DNA from: Cryobacterium sp. BB307
GTDB taxonomy: Bacteria > Actinomycetota > Actinomycetes > Actinomycetales > Microbacteriaceae
Reading direction: 5' to 3'
Assembly: GCF_012274275.1 (NCBI RefSeq)
Contig: NZ_JAANZA010000001.1
Span: 620,001-684,000, forward strand
Length of the DNA: 64,000 bases
Part shown: one piece after another, positions 38,501-47,442 of the stretch
How positions within the stretch are numbered: position 1 is the first letter of the stretch
Layout: every line of letters starts with the position of its first letter
The notes under the pieces: generated by a model
What the model was told of the DNA's origin: nothing
The model's input: only the letters and a program-made list of their open reading frames with translations
Database searches by the model: none
Made by a program: the position numbers and the translations under genes

Positions 38501-40612
38501 ATGGTTGACACGGTCACGCGTCCCGCAACGCGCACTCCCGCCGGCACCGAGATCGAGGTCGAGGTCGACGGTCACCTCGATCGGGCAGCCGGCACCGAGG
38601 CATCCGTCGACGTCGCGAAGTTGAACACGGTGCTGCTCGGCAAGTGGGCAGACGTCCGCAGGCAGGCGCGCGAGGCGATGAAGAACCCGGAGCTGCACCG
38701 CATCAACGGGCTCAGCGTCGACGAGCACCGCGAGCGGGTGTTCCAGCAGTTGCGGATCCTGGTCGAGACCGGGCAGGCCAAGCGGGCCTTCCCGAAGTCG
38801 GTCGGAGGGCTGGAGGACCACGGCGGCAACCTGGCCGCGTTCGAGGAGACCATCACCGCCGACCCGTCGCTGTCGATCAAGGGCGGCGTGCAATGGGGCC
38901 TGTTCGGTGCGGCGATCATGCACCTCGGCACCGAACAGCACCACGCGAAGTGGCTTCCGGACGTCATCTCGCTGGCCATCCCCGGAGCGTTCGCCATGAC
39001 CGAGATCGGGCACGGGTCGGATGTCGCGAGCCTGGCCACCACCGCCACCTACGACAAGGAAGCGCGCGAGTTCGTCATCCACACGCCGTTCCGCGCAGCG
39101 ACGAAGGAATTCCTGGGCAACGCCGCGGTGCACGCGCGCGCTGCCGTGGTCTTTGCGCAGCTGATCACGGAGGGGGTCAGCCGCGGCGTGCACGCCTTCT
39201 ACGTCCCGGTGCGCGATGAGGCGGGCAACATGCTGCCCGGCGTCACGAGCGAGGACGACGGTGTCAAGGGCGGCCTCAACGGCGTCGACAACGGGCGGTT
39301 GGCGTTCGACAACGTGCGCGTCCCGCGCACCCACCTGCTCAACCGGTACGGCGACGTCGCCGAGGACGGCAGCTACAGCTCGCCGATCGAGAGTCCGGGC
39401 CGGCGGTTCTTCACCATGCTTGGCACGCTCGTGCAGGGCCGCGTGTCGCTCGCCGGCTCGGCAACGATCGCCGCGCAGCTCGGCCTGACCATCGCGATCA
39501 CCTACGGCAACCAGCGCCGCCAGTTCACCGCGGGCAGCGACACCGACGAGGAGGTGCTGCTCGACTATCAGCGGCACCAGCGTCGCCTTATCCCGAAGCT
39601 GGCCACCGCGTACGCGAACACCTTCGCGCACGAGGAACTGCTTGTGAAGTTCCATGAGGTGTTCAGCGGCTCCGACAGCGACGACGACCGTCAGGATCTG
39701 GAGACGCTCGCCGCCGCGATCAAGCCGCTCGCCACCTGGCAGGCGCTGGAGACGCTTCAGGAGTCACGCGAGGCGTGCGGTGGTGCCGGCTTCATGGCCG
39801 AGAACCGCATCGTCGGGCTGCGCAGCGACCTTGACATCTGGGTCACCTTCGAGGGCGACAACAACGTGCTGCTGCAGCTCGTCGCCAAACGGCTGCTCAC
39901 CGACTTCAGCTCGAAGTTCCGCAAGGCGGGCACCGGTGCGCTCGCCCGCTACGTCGTCGGCCAGGCAGCCGACCGCGCCTACCACGGCAGCGGACTCCGC
40001 CGGCTGACCCAGAACATCCGCGACCTCGGCTCGACCGCGCGCAGCGTGCAGGAGCTGCGCGAGACCGAGACCCAGCGGCAGCTGCTCACCGACCGGGTCG
40101 AGACCATGGTGGAGGAGCTCGCCGGCCGGCTGCGCGGCGCCTCGAAGCTGTCGAAGGTCGAGGCCGCTGACCTGTTCAACTCGCAGCAGAACGAACTGAT
40201 CGAGGCGGCGCGTGCGCACGCCGAGCTGCTGCAGTGGGAGGCGTTCACGCTCGGCCTGGAGCAGGTCGAGGACGCAGGCACCAAGCAGGTGCTGTCCTGG
40301 CTGCACGACGTGTTCGGTTTGGGCTTGATCGAGCAGCACCTCGACTGGTACCTGATCAATGGGCGGCTGTCCCCGCAGCGGGCGCTCGCGATCACCGCCT
40401 ATATGAACCGCCTGATCGCGCGGCTGCGTCCGCACGCGCAGGACCTGGTGGACGCGTTCGGATTCGAGCCGGAGCACCTTCGTGCGCCCATCGCATCCGG
40501 AGCCGAGGCCAGGCGTCAGGAGGAAGCGCGGGAGTACTACCGCGCCCGGCGGGAGGCAGGCACCGCACCCGTCGAGGAGAAGACGCTCCGGGCGGCCAAG
40601 AAGTCCGCCTGA
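38501..40612 (+). CDS. Acyl-CoA oxidase/dehydrogenase-like flavoenzyme
   Basis: 703 aa, much longer than ordinary acyl-CoA dehydrogenases (about 380) and the size of peroxisomal-type acyl-CoA oxidases. PGAFAMTEIGHGSDVASLAT is the FAD/substrate loop; ACGGAGFMAENRI and TFEGDNNVLLQLVAKRLL (candidate catalytic Glu in FEGDN) are the oxidase-type C-terminal motifs. The last 200 residues form the extra helical ACOX domain. It oxidises acyl-CoA to 2-enoyl-CoA in beta-oxidation. ATG 38501 follows AACAGGGGTACATCA. It is monocistronic with a 243-bp upstream region. Confidence 0.88.
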   Translation: MVDTVTRPATRTPAGTEIEVEVDGHLDRAAGTEASVDVAKLNTVLLGKWADVRRQAREAMKNPELHRINGLSVDEHRERVFQQLRILVETGQAKRAFPKSVGGLEDHGGNLAAFEETITADPSLSIKGGVQWGLFGAAIMHLGTEQHHAKWLPDVISLAIPGAFAMTEIGHGSDVASLATTATYDKEAREFVIHTPFRAATKEFLGNAAVHARAAVVFAQLITEGVSRGVHAFYVPVRDEAGNMLPGVTSEDDGVKGGLNGVDNGRLAFDNVRVPRTHLLNRYGDVAEDGSYSSPIESPGRRFFTMLGTLVQGRVSLAGSATIAAQLGLTIAITYGNQRRQFTAGSDTDEEVLLDYQRHQRRLIPKLATAYANTFAHEELLVKFHEVFSGSDSDDDRQDLETLAAAIKPLATWQALETLQESREACGGAGFMAENRIVGLRSDLDIWVTFEGDNNVLLQLVAKRLLTDFSSKFRKAGTGALARYVVGQAADRAYHGSGLRRLTQNIRDLGSTARSVQELRETETQRQLLTDRVETMVEELAGRLRGASKLSKVEAADLFNSQQNELIEAARAHAELLQWEAFTLGLEQVEDAGTKQVLSWLHDVFGLGLIEQHLDWYLINGRLSPQRALAITAYMNRLIARLRPHAQDLVDAFGFEPEHLRAPIASGAEARRQEEAREYYRARREAGTAPVEEKTLRAAKKSA

Positions 40613-40668
40613 CCGCTCCTCCACAACGCGGGGAGAGGCGCATCGGGTTGCCCGTCTAGGGTGGGCGC

Positions 40669-42576
40669 ATGACCACCGCTCCGTTTGGCTCCTGGACCTC
40701 TCCGATCACCGCCGCGAGCCTGGTAGCGAGCGGCCATCCGGTGTCCGGCGGGCGCTACGTGGGCGACGACATCTGGTGGCTGGAGGCTCGACCGACGGAG
40801 AGCGGCCGGCTGGCGGTGCGCAGGCGCGACGCATCCGGCGATGTCGTCGACGTGCTGCCCGCACCCTGGAACGCCCGCACGCGCGTGCACGAGTACGGGG
40901 GCGGCGCGTGGGCGGTGACGGATGCCGGTGCGCTGGTGTTCGCGGAATTCTCGGACCAGCGCCTTTACCGTCTCGACCCGCAGACCGCAGAGCCGGTGCC
41001 CCTCACCCCAGCCGGCCAGGGCATGCGCTTCGCCGAGCTGAGCATTCGCGGCGACGAGGTCATCGCGGTGCGGGAGACCCACGCGGACGGCGACCTCGAG
41101 CGGGACATCGTGGCGGTGGCGCTGGACGGCAGCGGCATCCGCTCGCTCGTCGGCGGTTCGCGCTTCCTCGCCTACCCGCGCATCTCGCCCGACGGCAAGT
41201 GGATCGCGTGGATCGCCTGGGACCACCCGAACATGCCGTGGGAGAGGACCGAGCTGCGGGTCGGGCCGATCGTCGACGGCGTGGTGACGGGGTGGAAGAC
41301 GCTCATGGGCGCCGGCGGCGACGAGTCGGTGCTGCAACCGGAGTGGGCCGACTCGGGCACCATCCACGCGATCAGCGACCGCAGCGGGTGGTGGAACCTG
41401 TACCGCATCACGCGCGACGGTGCCATCGAACTGCTGGACGCCAGCGACGCCGACACCGGTGGCGCGCTGTGGGCGCTCGGCACCAGGTGGCACCTGGCGC
41501 TCGGCGACGGCCGGCTCCTCTACACCCGCACGGTCGGCACCGACAGCGTGCGCGTGCTCGAACGGCGCTCCGGCGTCACGCGCGACCTCGCACTGCCGCT
41601 CACGACGATCGGCCTGTGTGACGTCAACGGCGACCGCGTTCTGCTCACCGGCGGCAGCGCGACCATCGCCGGCGGGCTCCGCGAGCTGAATGTCAGCACC
41701 GGCGAGCTCACCGACATCCGGTTCAGCACCGACGAGCTGCCGGATGCCGCCTACCTGCCCGAGGCGGAGGCGATGACTTTCACCGGGGAGCGGGAGGTGC
41801 ACGCGATCGTGTACCGACCGCGAAATCCGGACTTCCAGGCGCCGCCCGGCGAGCTGCCGCCGTTTGTCGCTGTCGTGCACGGCGGTCCGACCGGGCACAG
41901 CGCCCCGCAGCTCAGCCTCACCTACGCGTTCTTCGCCTCGCGCGGCATCGGCGTGATCGACATCAACTACGGCGGCTCGACCGGATACGGCCGCGAGTAC
42001 CGGGAACGCCTGAACGGGCAGTGGGGTGTCGTCGACGTGGAGGACACCATCGTCGCAATCACCGGACTGGCGGATGCCGGGATCGCCGACCCGAACCGGC
42101 TCGCCATCCGGGGTGGTTCGGCGGGCGGCTGGACCGTGCTCGCCGCGCTCGTCCAGTCGGACGTGTTCGCGTGTGGAGTCTCCTATTACGGTGTCGCCGA
42201 CCTGACGGCGCTCGCAGAAGACACCCACGATTTCGAGGCGCGTTACCTCGACGGTCTCGTCGGAGGGTTGCCGGAGGCCGCCGACGTGTACCGCGCCCGC
42301 GCTCCGATCAATCATGTCGACCAGCTGGACTGCCCGGTGTTGTTGCTGCAGGGACTCGACGACCCGGTCGTGCCGCCGAGCCAGTCCGAGGCGTTCCGGG
42401 ATGCGCTGGTGGGCAAGGGCATCCCGCACGCCTACGTCGGCTACGAGGGGGAATCGCACGGATTCCGCAAGGCGGAGACGATCATCCACTCCACGCAGGC
42501 CGAGTTGTCGTTCTACGGACAGGTGATGGGCTTCGAGACGCCGGATGTGCCGCAGCTCGAGCTGTGGCGGCCGTAA
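40669..42576 (+). CDS. S9 family prolyl oligopeptidase-like serine peptidase
   Basis: 635 aa. Residues 1-370 are a beta-propeller (repeats such as YPRISPDGKWIAWIAWDH) that gates access. The alpha/beta-hydrolase part (380-630) has VVHGGPTGH (oxyanion), RGGSAGGW (nucleophile Ser in GxSxGG), GLDDPVVPPSQ (Asp) and GESHGFR (His). It resembles dipeptidyl/acylaminoacyl peptidases. There is no signal peptide, so it is probably cytoplasmic, finishing small peptides. Its last codons (LWRP) and TAA stop lie within a 43-bp direct repeat also found at 44214-44256. Confidence 0.92.
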   Translation: MTTAPFGSWTSPITAASLVASGHPVSGGRYVGDDIWWLEARPTESGRLAVRRRDASGDVVDVLPAPWNARTRVHEYGGGAWAVTDAGALVFAEFSDQRLYRLDPQTAEPVPLTPAGQGMRFAELSIRGDEVIAVRETHADGDLERDIVAVALDGSGIRSLVGGSRFLAYPRISPDGKWIAWIAWDHPNMPWERTELRVGPIVDGVVTGWKTLMGAGGDESVLQPEWADSGTIHAISDRSGWWNLYRITRDGAIELLDASDADTGGALWALGTRWHLALGDGRLLYTRTVGTDSVRVLERRSGVTRDLALPLTTIGLCDVNGDRVLLTGGSATIAGGLRELNVSTGELTDIRFSTDELPDAAYLPEAEAMTFTGEREVHAIVYRPRNPDFQAPPGELPPFVAVVHGGPTGHSAPQLSLTYAFFASRGIGVIDINYGGSTGYGREYRERLNGQWGVVDVEDTIVAITGLADAGIADPNRLAIRGGSAGGWTVLAALVQSDVFACGVSYYGVADLTALAEDTHDFEARYLDGLVGGLPEAADVYRARAPINHVDQLDCPVLLLQGLDDPVVPPSQSEAFRDALVGKGIPHAYVGYEGESHGFRKAETIIHSTQAELSFYGQVMGFETPDVPQLELWRP

Positions 42577-42605
42577 GACCGCCCCGTCCACCACCCGCAT
42601 TGGGG
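42563..42605 (+). repeat. 43-bp direct repeat, copy 1 (upstream of surface gene)
   Basis: Starts TGTGGCGGCCGTAAGACCGC and ends CATTGGGG. It matches 44214-44256 at 39 of 43 positions. It spans the peptidase stop codon. Weaker similarity continues for about 30 further bases into the promoter region of the surface protein. Confidence 0.85.
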
Positions 42606-42703
42606 CAATGGCACACGCATTCTGGCGGATGAGATTGCCCGATATACCACTAGTGTGAACTCCGGCGCCCGTACCCGACGAGCGTCATGCCCGGAGGTCC
42701 CGC

Positions 42704-44206
42704 GTGTCCCGAAGCCTTGCCCTACTTCTTTCCGTTTTCATCGCGGTGCCGCTGGCGCTCGGCTCGCCACTGGCGGCGACCGCCGAGGTGCCGGATGCCG
42801 GTTCCCCAGTCGCTGATGCGAGTGCAGAGATCCCGGATGCCGACCAAGTCGCAGATGCACCCGAGATCGTGGAGCCACCGACGGGGGATCAGGAGTCCCC
42901 CCTCGACGTTCCGGATGCCCGAGCCGAGGGTTCTGATTCGCCTACCCCGGCGCCATCCGCAGCGGTCATGGCAGCAGCCACCCAGTCGTCAACGTTCACC
43001 GCAGATGTAGCGGGAAGCTTCACACCCGTTTTCTCTGGCGTTGCGTCGTATGTCGCAGTCGCTGCAGGCTCGTCGCTGCCGCCCGGACTGTCGCTCGATA
43101 ACAACACCGGCGTTATCTCGGGAACCCCATCGCGCGCTGGTGCTGGCATCACCTCGGTAGTGCTGAACGTGGACGACGCGGACGGCCGCACGTCCACGAA
43201 CATCGTTGTCGACATCGAGGTTCTCGCCGCGCCCTTCTTCCGCTTCCCCGAGCCGCTGACTCTTCGAGAAGGCGTCCGCACCGACTTTCTGGTCGTCGTT
43301 GAGGCTGGCTGGCCATATGTTGCTGTAATCAGTCTCGATGTCCTTGTGCCCGGCGTGAGCATCGCGTTCGTCAACGGGACGCCAACAGCCATCGAGGTCG
43401 GGTTCAGCGGAACGCCAGAGGCGGGTGCAGCAGGCGATTACGTGATGTCCTGGTCAGCCAGCAACAACGCCGACCTCCACGCAAATGCGCAAATGGTCGT
43501 GAACGTTCTGCCCCCATTTGTCGCCCCGCAACTGACCGGCGACAGCGCCATCGACCTCCTCGAGGGAGAGCCCGCTGCATACGTGCCCTCCCTGACCCAG
43601 GGCGACCCGAACGATGCAACAGTGTCGATCGCCTCCGGCACCCTTCCGGCGGGCCTCTCGCTCGACCCCGCAACCGGGGCAATCTCCGGAACGCCCGAGA
43701 TGGGTTCCGCCGGAACCTATGACGTCACGCTCGTCGCGCGTGGTTCTGACGGGCCACCGTCGCTGCCGCTCCCCGTGCGGATCACCGTCACCGCGCAAGC
43801 CCCGTTCGTGCTGGAGTCGTCCTCCGGCACCCTGACCGGCGGCGAGTTCGTCGTGTCCGGCGGCGGCCTCATACCGGGCAGCACCGTCGCCATCGAACTG
43901 CACTCGACACCCGTGCTGCTCGGCACCGTGACAGCGGATGCCTCGGGCACGTTCTCGCTGCGAGTGCCGGCCCTTCCGGCGGGCATCGCCTTTGGAGCTC
44001 ACCGGATAGTTGCAACTGCAACGTCCCCCGGAGGCGTCGTGCGCGTCGCCGAACTCGCTGTCACAGTGCCCCGCCCCGTGACCGCGGTGCAGCCGACCGC
44101 TCTTCCCGCCACCGGCGCCGATTCGGCCGGGCCGCTCGCCGCCGCGACCCTCTTGCTTGTGACAGGTGGAGTGATGATGATGCACCGTCGCCGTTCCGCC
44201 GCCTAG
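42704..44206 (+). CDS. LPxTG-anchored surface protein with Ig-like (He_PIG) repeats
   Basis: 500 aa from GTG 42704 with GGAGGT nine bases upstream. Signal peptide residues 1-27 (ALLLSVFIAVPLALGSPLAA). A Pro/Asp-rich spacer repeats PDAxxP. Then come two or three putative-Ig domains with the SxPPGLSLDNNTGVISGTPS and TLPAGLSLDPATGAISGTPE hallmarks. The C-terminal sorting signal is LPATGADSAG, a hydrophobic helix (AAATLLLVTGGVMMM) and HRRRSAA. It is attached to peptidoglycan by sortase and probably adhesive. The gene is flanked by 43-bp direct repeats and followed by decayed secretory starts, which suggests a duplicated cassette. Confidence 0.9.
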   Translation: MSRSLALLLSVFIAVPLALGSPLAATAEVPDAGSPVADASAEIPDADQVADAPEIVEPPTGDQESPLDVPDARAEGSDSPTPAPSAAVMAAATQSSTFTADVAGSFTPVFSGVASYVAVAAGSSLPPGLSLDNNTGVISGTPSRAGAGITSVVLNVDDADGRTSTNIVVDIEVLAAPFFRFPEPLTLREGVRTDFLVVVEAGWPYVAVISLDVLVPGVSIAFVNGTPTAIEVGFSGTPEAGAAGDYVMSWSASNNADLHANAQMVVNVLPPFVAPQLTGDSAIDLLEGEPAAYVPSLTQGDPNDATVSIASGTLPAGLSLDPATGAISGTPEMGSAGTYDVTLVARGSDGPPSLPLPVRITVTAQAPFVLESSSGTLTGGEFVVSGGGLIPGSTVAIELHSTPVLLGTVTADASGTFSLRVPALPAGIAFGAHRIVATATSPGGVVRVAELAVTVPRPVTAVQPTALPATGADSAGPLAAATLLLVTGGVMMMHRRRSAA

Positions 44207-44213
44207 GCGGCGG

Positions 44214-44256
44214 TGTGGCGGCCGCAAGAACGCCCGGTCCACCACCCACATTGGGG
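44214..44256 (+). repeat. 43-bp direct repeat, copy 2 (downstream of surface gene)
   Basis: TGTGGCGGCCGCAAGAACGC to CATTGGGG, 39/43 identical to 42563-42605. It begins eight bases after the surface-protein stop and precedes the broken secretory ORF at 44340. Confidence 0.85.
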
Positions 44257-44339
44257 AATTTCGCACGGCCATGTCGGCTGATTAGCCTGTGAGCAACCCG
44301 CTTACCCTTCCCATCCGCCTGCCCGAAAGGCGCTTCCCC

Positions 44340-44576
44340 GTGCAGCCACGCCTGCGTCGCTTTGCCCCAACCGCCGCGCTTCTTGCGACGGCATCACTCG
44401 CCCACATCGCGACGCTCGCCCGCGCGTCCGAGGTCGCTCGCGATCCCCATCCCTCGACGATGCTGCCGCTTGTTATCGGTGCGGGCGCTACGGCGGGCGC
44501 ATCGATAACAAACCGGGGCAGCGTCGGTCGGCCGAGACACGAGGAAGCCGTCTTGCACCCCCGACTGGGGATATAG
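44340..44576 (+). pseudogene. Degenerate secretory-protein start (signal peptide remnant)
   Basis: From GTG 44340 the frame reads VQPRLRRFAPTAALLATASL, a basic head plus hydrophobic core like a signal peptide. It continues for 78 codons through sequence without domain pattern and stops at 44576. A GTG at 44289 in the same frame extends it by 17 codons. It occupies the same position after the 43-bp repeat as the intact surface gene does after copy 1. It is most simply a truncated second cassette. Confidence 0.5.
44472..44509. repeat. Inverted repeat GTTATCGGTGCG / CGCATCGATAAC
   Basis: Arms 44472-44483 and 44498-44509 pair with one mismatch across a GC-rich 14-base loop, inside the remnant ORF. 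This may be a terminator-like hairpin or the trace of an inserted palindrome that broke the gene. Confidence 0.45.
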
Positions 44577-44827
44577 ACGGCGCAGCCAGTCGCACTAGGG
44601 TTGGCGCCAGTCGCGGGGAACGAATCGGTGGCCCCATCCCCCTTGGAGGTCGCAGATGTTCCCGCTGACTCAAACCCGTGGCCATCGCCGCTCGCTCATC
44701 GCAAATAGCTGACTCTCATCTCCCCCAGCGGGCAACCGCACCGGGAGTCGACGACTTCGCGTGCTGCGCGGCGATGGCCACGGGCCCTGAACGGATGCGC
44801 ATCAGCGGTCCGGTCTAGCCTTGAATC
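44577..44827. other. Gene-poor stretch with 18-codon secretory-like mini-ORF
   Basis: Follows the remnant and leads to recQ. TTGGAGGTCGCAGATG (ribosome-binding site and ATG 44656) opens MFPLTQTRGHRRSLIANS, then a stop at 44710-44712. The good ribosome-binding site with an aborted basic N-terminus suggests a third decayed surface-gene start, with an upstream CACTAGGGTT box reminiscent of the intact gene's CACTAGTGTG. The rest holds only the recQ promoter. Confidence 0.35.
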
Positions 44828-46633
44828 ATGACCCCGGCGCTCTCTGTCCTCGAGAAGACGTTCGGCTATGACGCCTTCCGGGGGCAGCAGGCGGACATCA
44901 TCAGCCACGTCGTCGGCGGCGGCGACGCGGTCGTGCTCATGCCCACCGGCGGCGGCAAGTCGCTGTGCTATCAGATCCCGTCGCTCGTGCGTGATGGCAC
45001 CGGTGTGGTCATCTCGCCGCTGATCGCGCTCATGCAGGACCAGGTCGACGCGCTCGAGGCGGTCGGAGTGCGTGCGGCGTTCCTCAACTCGACGCAGGGT
45101 CCGGATGAGCGCGCCCGCGTCGAGGCGGCTTTCGTCGCGGGTGAGCTCGACTTGCTCTACCTCGCCCCTGAGCGCCTCACCATGGGCCCCACCCAGAACC
45201 TGCTCGACCGCGGCCGCATCGCGCTGTTCGCGATCGACGAGGCGCACTGTGTCTCGCAGTGGGGCCACGACTTCCGTCCCGACTACCTCTCCCTGTCGAT
45301 GCTGCACGAGCGCTGGCCGTCGGTGCCGCGCATCGCACTCACCGCGACCGCGACGCGCGCGACGCACGAGGACATCACCAAGCGTCTGCAGCTGCAGTCT
45401 GCCCGGCACTTCGTCGCGAGCTTCGACCGCCCCAACATCCAGTACCGGATCGTGCAGAAGGAGCAGCCGCAGAAGCAGCTGCTCGAGTTCCTCCGCACAG
45501 AGCACGACGGCGACGCGGGCATCGTCTACTGCCTGTCGCGGGCATCCGTCGAGAAGACAGCGCAGTTCCTCACTGAACAGGGCATCCCCGCGCTGCCGTA
45601 CCACGCGGGCCTCGACTCGCGCATCCGGTCGGCGAATCAGGCCCGCTTCCTGCGTGAGGACGGCATCGTGATGGTGGCCACCATCGCTTTCGGGATGGGC
45701 ATCGACAAGCCCGACGTGCGCTTCGTCGCCCACCTCGACCTGCCGAAGAGCGTCGAGGGTTACTACCAGGAGACCGGCCGTGCCGGCCGTGACGGCCTGC
45801 CCTCCACCGCTTGGCTCACCTACGGACTGCAGGATGTCATGCAGCAGCGGCGCATGATCGACACGTCAGAGGGCGACGCGGCGCACAAGCGGCGGATGTC
45901 ACAGCACCTCGACGCGATGCTCGCCCTGTGCGAGACCGTCGAGTGCCGGCGGGTGCAACTGCTCGCCTACTTCGGGCAGGAGTCGACCCGGTGCGGCAAC
46001 TGCGACACCTGCATCGAGCCGCCAGAGTCCTGGGACGGCACCGTCCCGGCCCAGAAGCTCCTGTCGACGGTGGTGCGCCTGCAGCGCGAGCGCAACCAGC
46101 GGTTCGGCGCCGGGCACATCATCGACATCCTGCTCGGCAAGCAGACCCCCAGGGTCGACGCTCAGGGCCACGACTCGCTCAGCACCTTCGGGATCGGCGG
46201 CGAGCTGAGCGAACAGGAGTGGCGCGGCGTCGTCCGGCAGCTGCTGGCGCAGGGGCTGCTCGCGGTTCAGGGCAGCGACAATTACCCGACGCTCGGGATC
46301 ACGGATTCCAGTGGTGCGGTGCTCTCCGGCTCGCGTCCCGTTCGGTTGCGTCGCGAACTGCCGCGAGCGAAGACCCGCAGCAGTCGACGAGTTGCCCCCG
46401 GCGCCGCCCTGCCCGAGGGTGCTCAGCCGCTGTTCGAGTTGTTGCGCGGCTGGCGGGCCGAGCAGGCCAAGGAACAGGGCGTCCCCGCCTACGTCATCTT
46501 CCACGATGCGACGCTGCGTGAAATTGCGACAGTGCGCCCGGCATCCCTCAGCCAACTCGGCACCATCACCGGCGTCGGCGCCGCCAAGCTCGAGCGGTAC
46601 GGCGAGCAGCTGCTCCAGGTGCTCGCCGACTAG
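44828..46633 (+). CDS. recQ: ATP-dependent DNA helicase RecQ
   Basis: 601 aa with all parts of RecQ. Motif 0 FGYDAFRGQQADII, Walker A MPTGGGKSLCYQIP, DEAH-type AIDEAHCVSQWGHDFRP with the aromatic-rich loop, TATATRATHEDI, and motif VI YYQETGRAGRDGLPS. The Zn site is CETVECRRVQLLAYFG plus CGNCDTC, followed by a winged-helix RQC. The C-terminal HRDC domain is PAYVIFHDATLREIA and GVGAAKLERYGEQLL. A 3'-5' helicase for recombination and fork repair. ATG 44828 follows TAGCCTTGAATC, perhaps leaderless. Confidence 0.96.
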   Translation: MTPALSVLEKTFGYDAFRGQQADIISHVVGGGDAVVLMPTGGGKSLCYQIPSLVRDGTGVVISPLIALMQDQVDALEAVGVRAAFLNSTQGPDERARVEAAFVAGELDLLYLAPERLTMGPTQNLLDRGRIALFAIDEAHCVSQWGHDFRPDYLSLSMLHERWPSVPRIALTATATRATHEDITKRLQLQSARHFVASFDRPNIQYRIVQKEQPQKQLLEFLRTEHDGDAGIVYCLSRASVEKTAQFLTEQGIPALPYHAGLDSRIRSANQARFLREDGIVMVATIAFGMGIDKPDVRFVAHLDLPKSVEGYYQETGRAGRDGLPSTAWLTYGLQDVMQQRRMIDTSEGDAAHKRRMSQHLDAMLALCETVECRRVQLLAYFGQESTRCGNCDTCIEPPESWDGTVPAQKLLSTVVRLQRERNQRFGAGHIIDILLGKQTPRVDAQGHDSLSTFGIGGELSEQEWRGVVRQLLAQGLLAVQGSDNYPTLGITDSSGAVLSGSRPVRLRRELPRAKTRSSRRVAPGAALPEGAQPLFELLRGWRAEQAKEQGVPAYVIFHDATLREIATVRPASLSQLGTITGVGAAKLERYGEQLLQVLAD

Positions 46634-46683
46634 GCCTGCACTCGGGGCTAGAGAACGGCGGCGGTCGGGCCTACTGTTTGTCC

Positions 46684-47262
46684 ATGGCACGCAGGCGCAG
46701 GCTGGTAATCGTGATCGGTGCCGTGCTTGCCATGCTCGTTGTCGGCGCGGTCGTCGCCTTCACCATCGCGGGCGGGGGACCGGCCGGCAACTCGGATGCG
46801 GCCGATGAGACACCGACGTCGATCCCAGGTCAAGAGGTGGACAACACCAACCCACCCGGCGACGCTCCGACCAGCCTGCCTCTTCCGCCCACCGACGATG
46901 ACCCCCTCGTCACCCGCCCGCTCCCGAAATCCGGGGCGGCCGAGGGTGAACTCGTCCCCGGCTTCCCCTCCGACTTGCTACCCACTCCCGCCGGCGCGAC
47001 GGTGATCAGCAGCTCCGTCGCCACCGAGGGTGATCACATGCAGGCCGGCGTGGCCGCGACCTCCACGCTGACCCCCGACGAGGTGGTCGCGTTCTATCGG
47101 GCCGCCTACGCATCGCTCGGCCTCACCGATCGCCCGATGAACGCCATTCCCGGGTCCAGCGCGTACGCGTTCTCCCGCGGCGACAACACGATCACGCTCA
47201 CCGTCACGCCCGCGGAATCCGGCAGCGCCTTCTCCCTGTTCGGCGCGTTCCGCGCCGGCTGA
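46684..47262 (+). CDS. Membrane-anchored extracellular protein, unknown function
   Basis: 192 aa from ATG 46684. A basic start MARRRRLVIVIGAVLAMLVV is the head of a single N-terminal membrane span (residues 7-30). A Thr/Pro/Asp linker (residues 35-85) leads to an exported domain of about 100 residues with DEVVAFYRAAYASLGLTD and GDNTITLTVTPAESG, a small alpha-beta fold seen in actinobacterial envelope proteins. No catalytic motif. TTG 46678 would add only two residues. It lies between recQ and the polysaccharide locus. Confidence 0.7.
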   Translation: MARRRRLVIVIGAVLAMLVVGAVVAFTIAGGGPAGNSDAADETPTSIPGQEVDNTNPPGDAPTSLPLPPTDDDPLVTRPLPKSGAAEGELVPGFPSDLLPTPAGATVISSSVATEGDHMQAGVAATSTLTPDEVVAFYRAAYASLGLTDRPMNAIPGSSAYAFSRGDNTITLTVTPAESGSAFSLFGAFRAG

Positions 47263-47442
47263 CCCGTTCCACCCATTTGCCACCCGTTCGGGGGTCAGTG
47301 ACTCGCGAATCGACGCGCTACCCTCCTACATACGTAACGCAAACGAGGGGCATCGCCGACAGTGACGTTGGCATAAGCCATCGTCGTGGAGCGCTCATCA
47401 GGGAGACGACGCTCCGCTCATCCGAGTACCTGTAGACCCGAA
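47263..47442 (+). promoter_or_regulatory. Leader and probable promoter of polysaccharide operon
   Basis: 180 bases before the first polysaccharide gene. GGAGCG (47386-47391) and CGCTCC (47410-47415) can form a stem. CTACCCTCCTACATACGTA near 47320 is a TA-rich spot in GC-rich surroundings and may hold the -10. No known leader motif is recognised. Confidence 0.3.
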
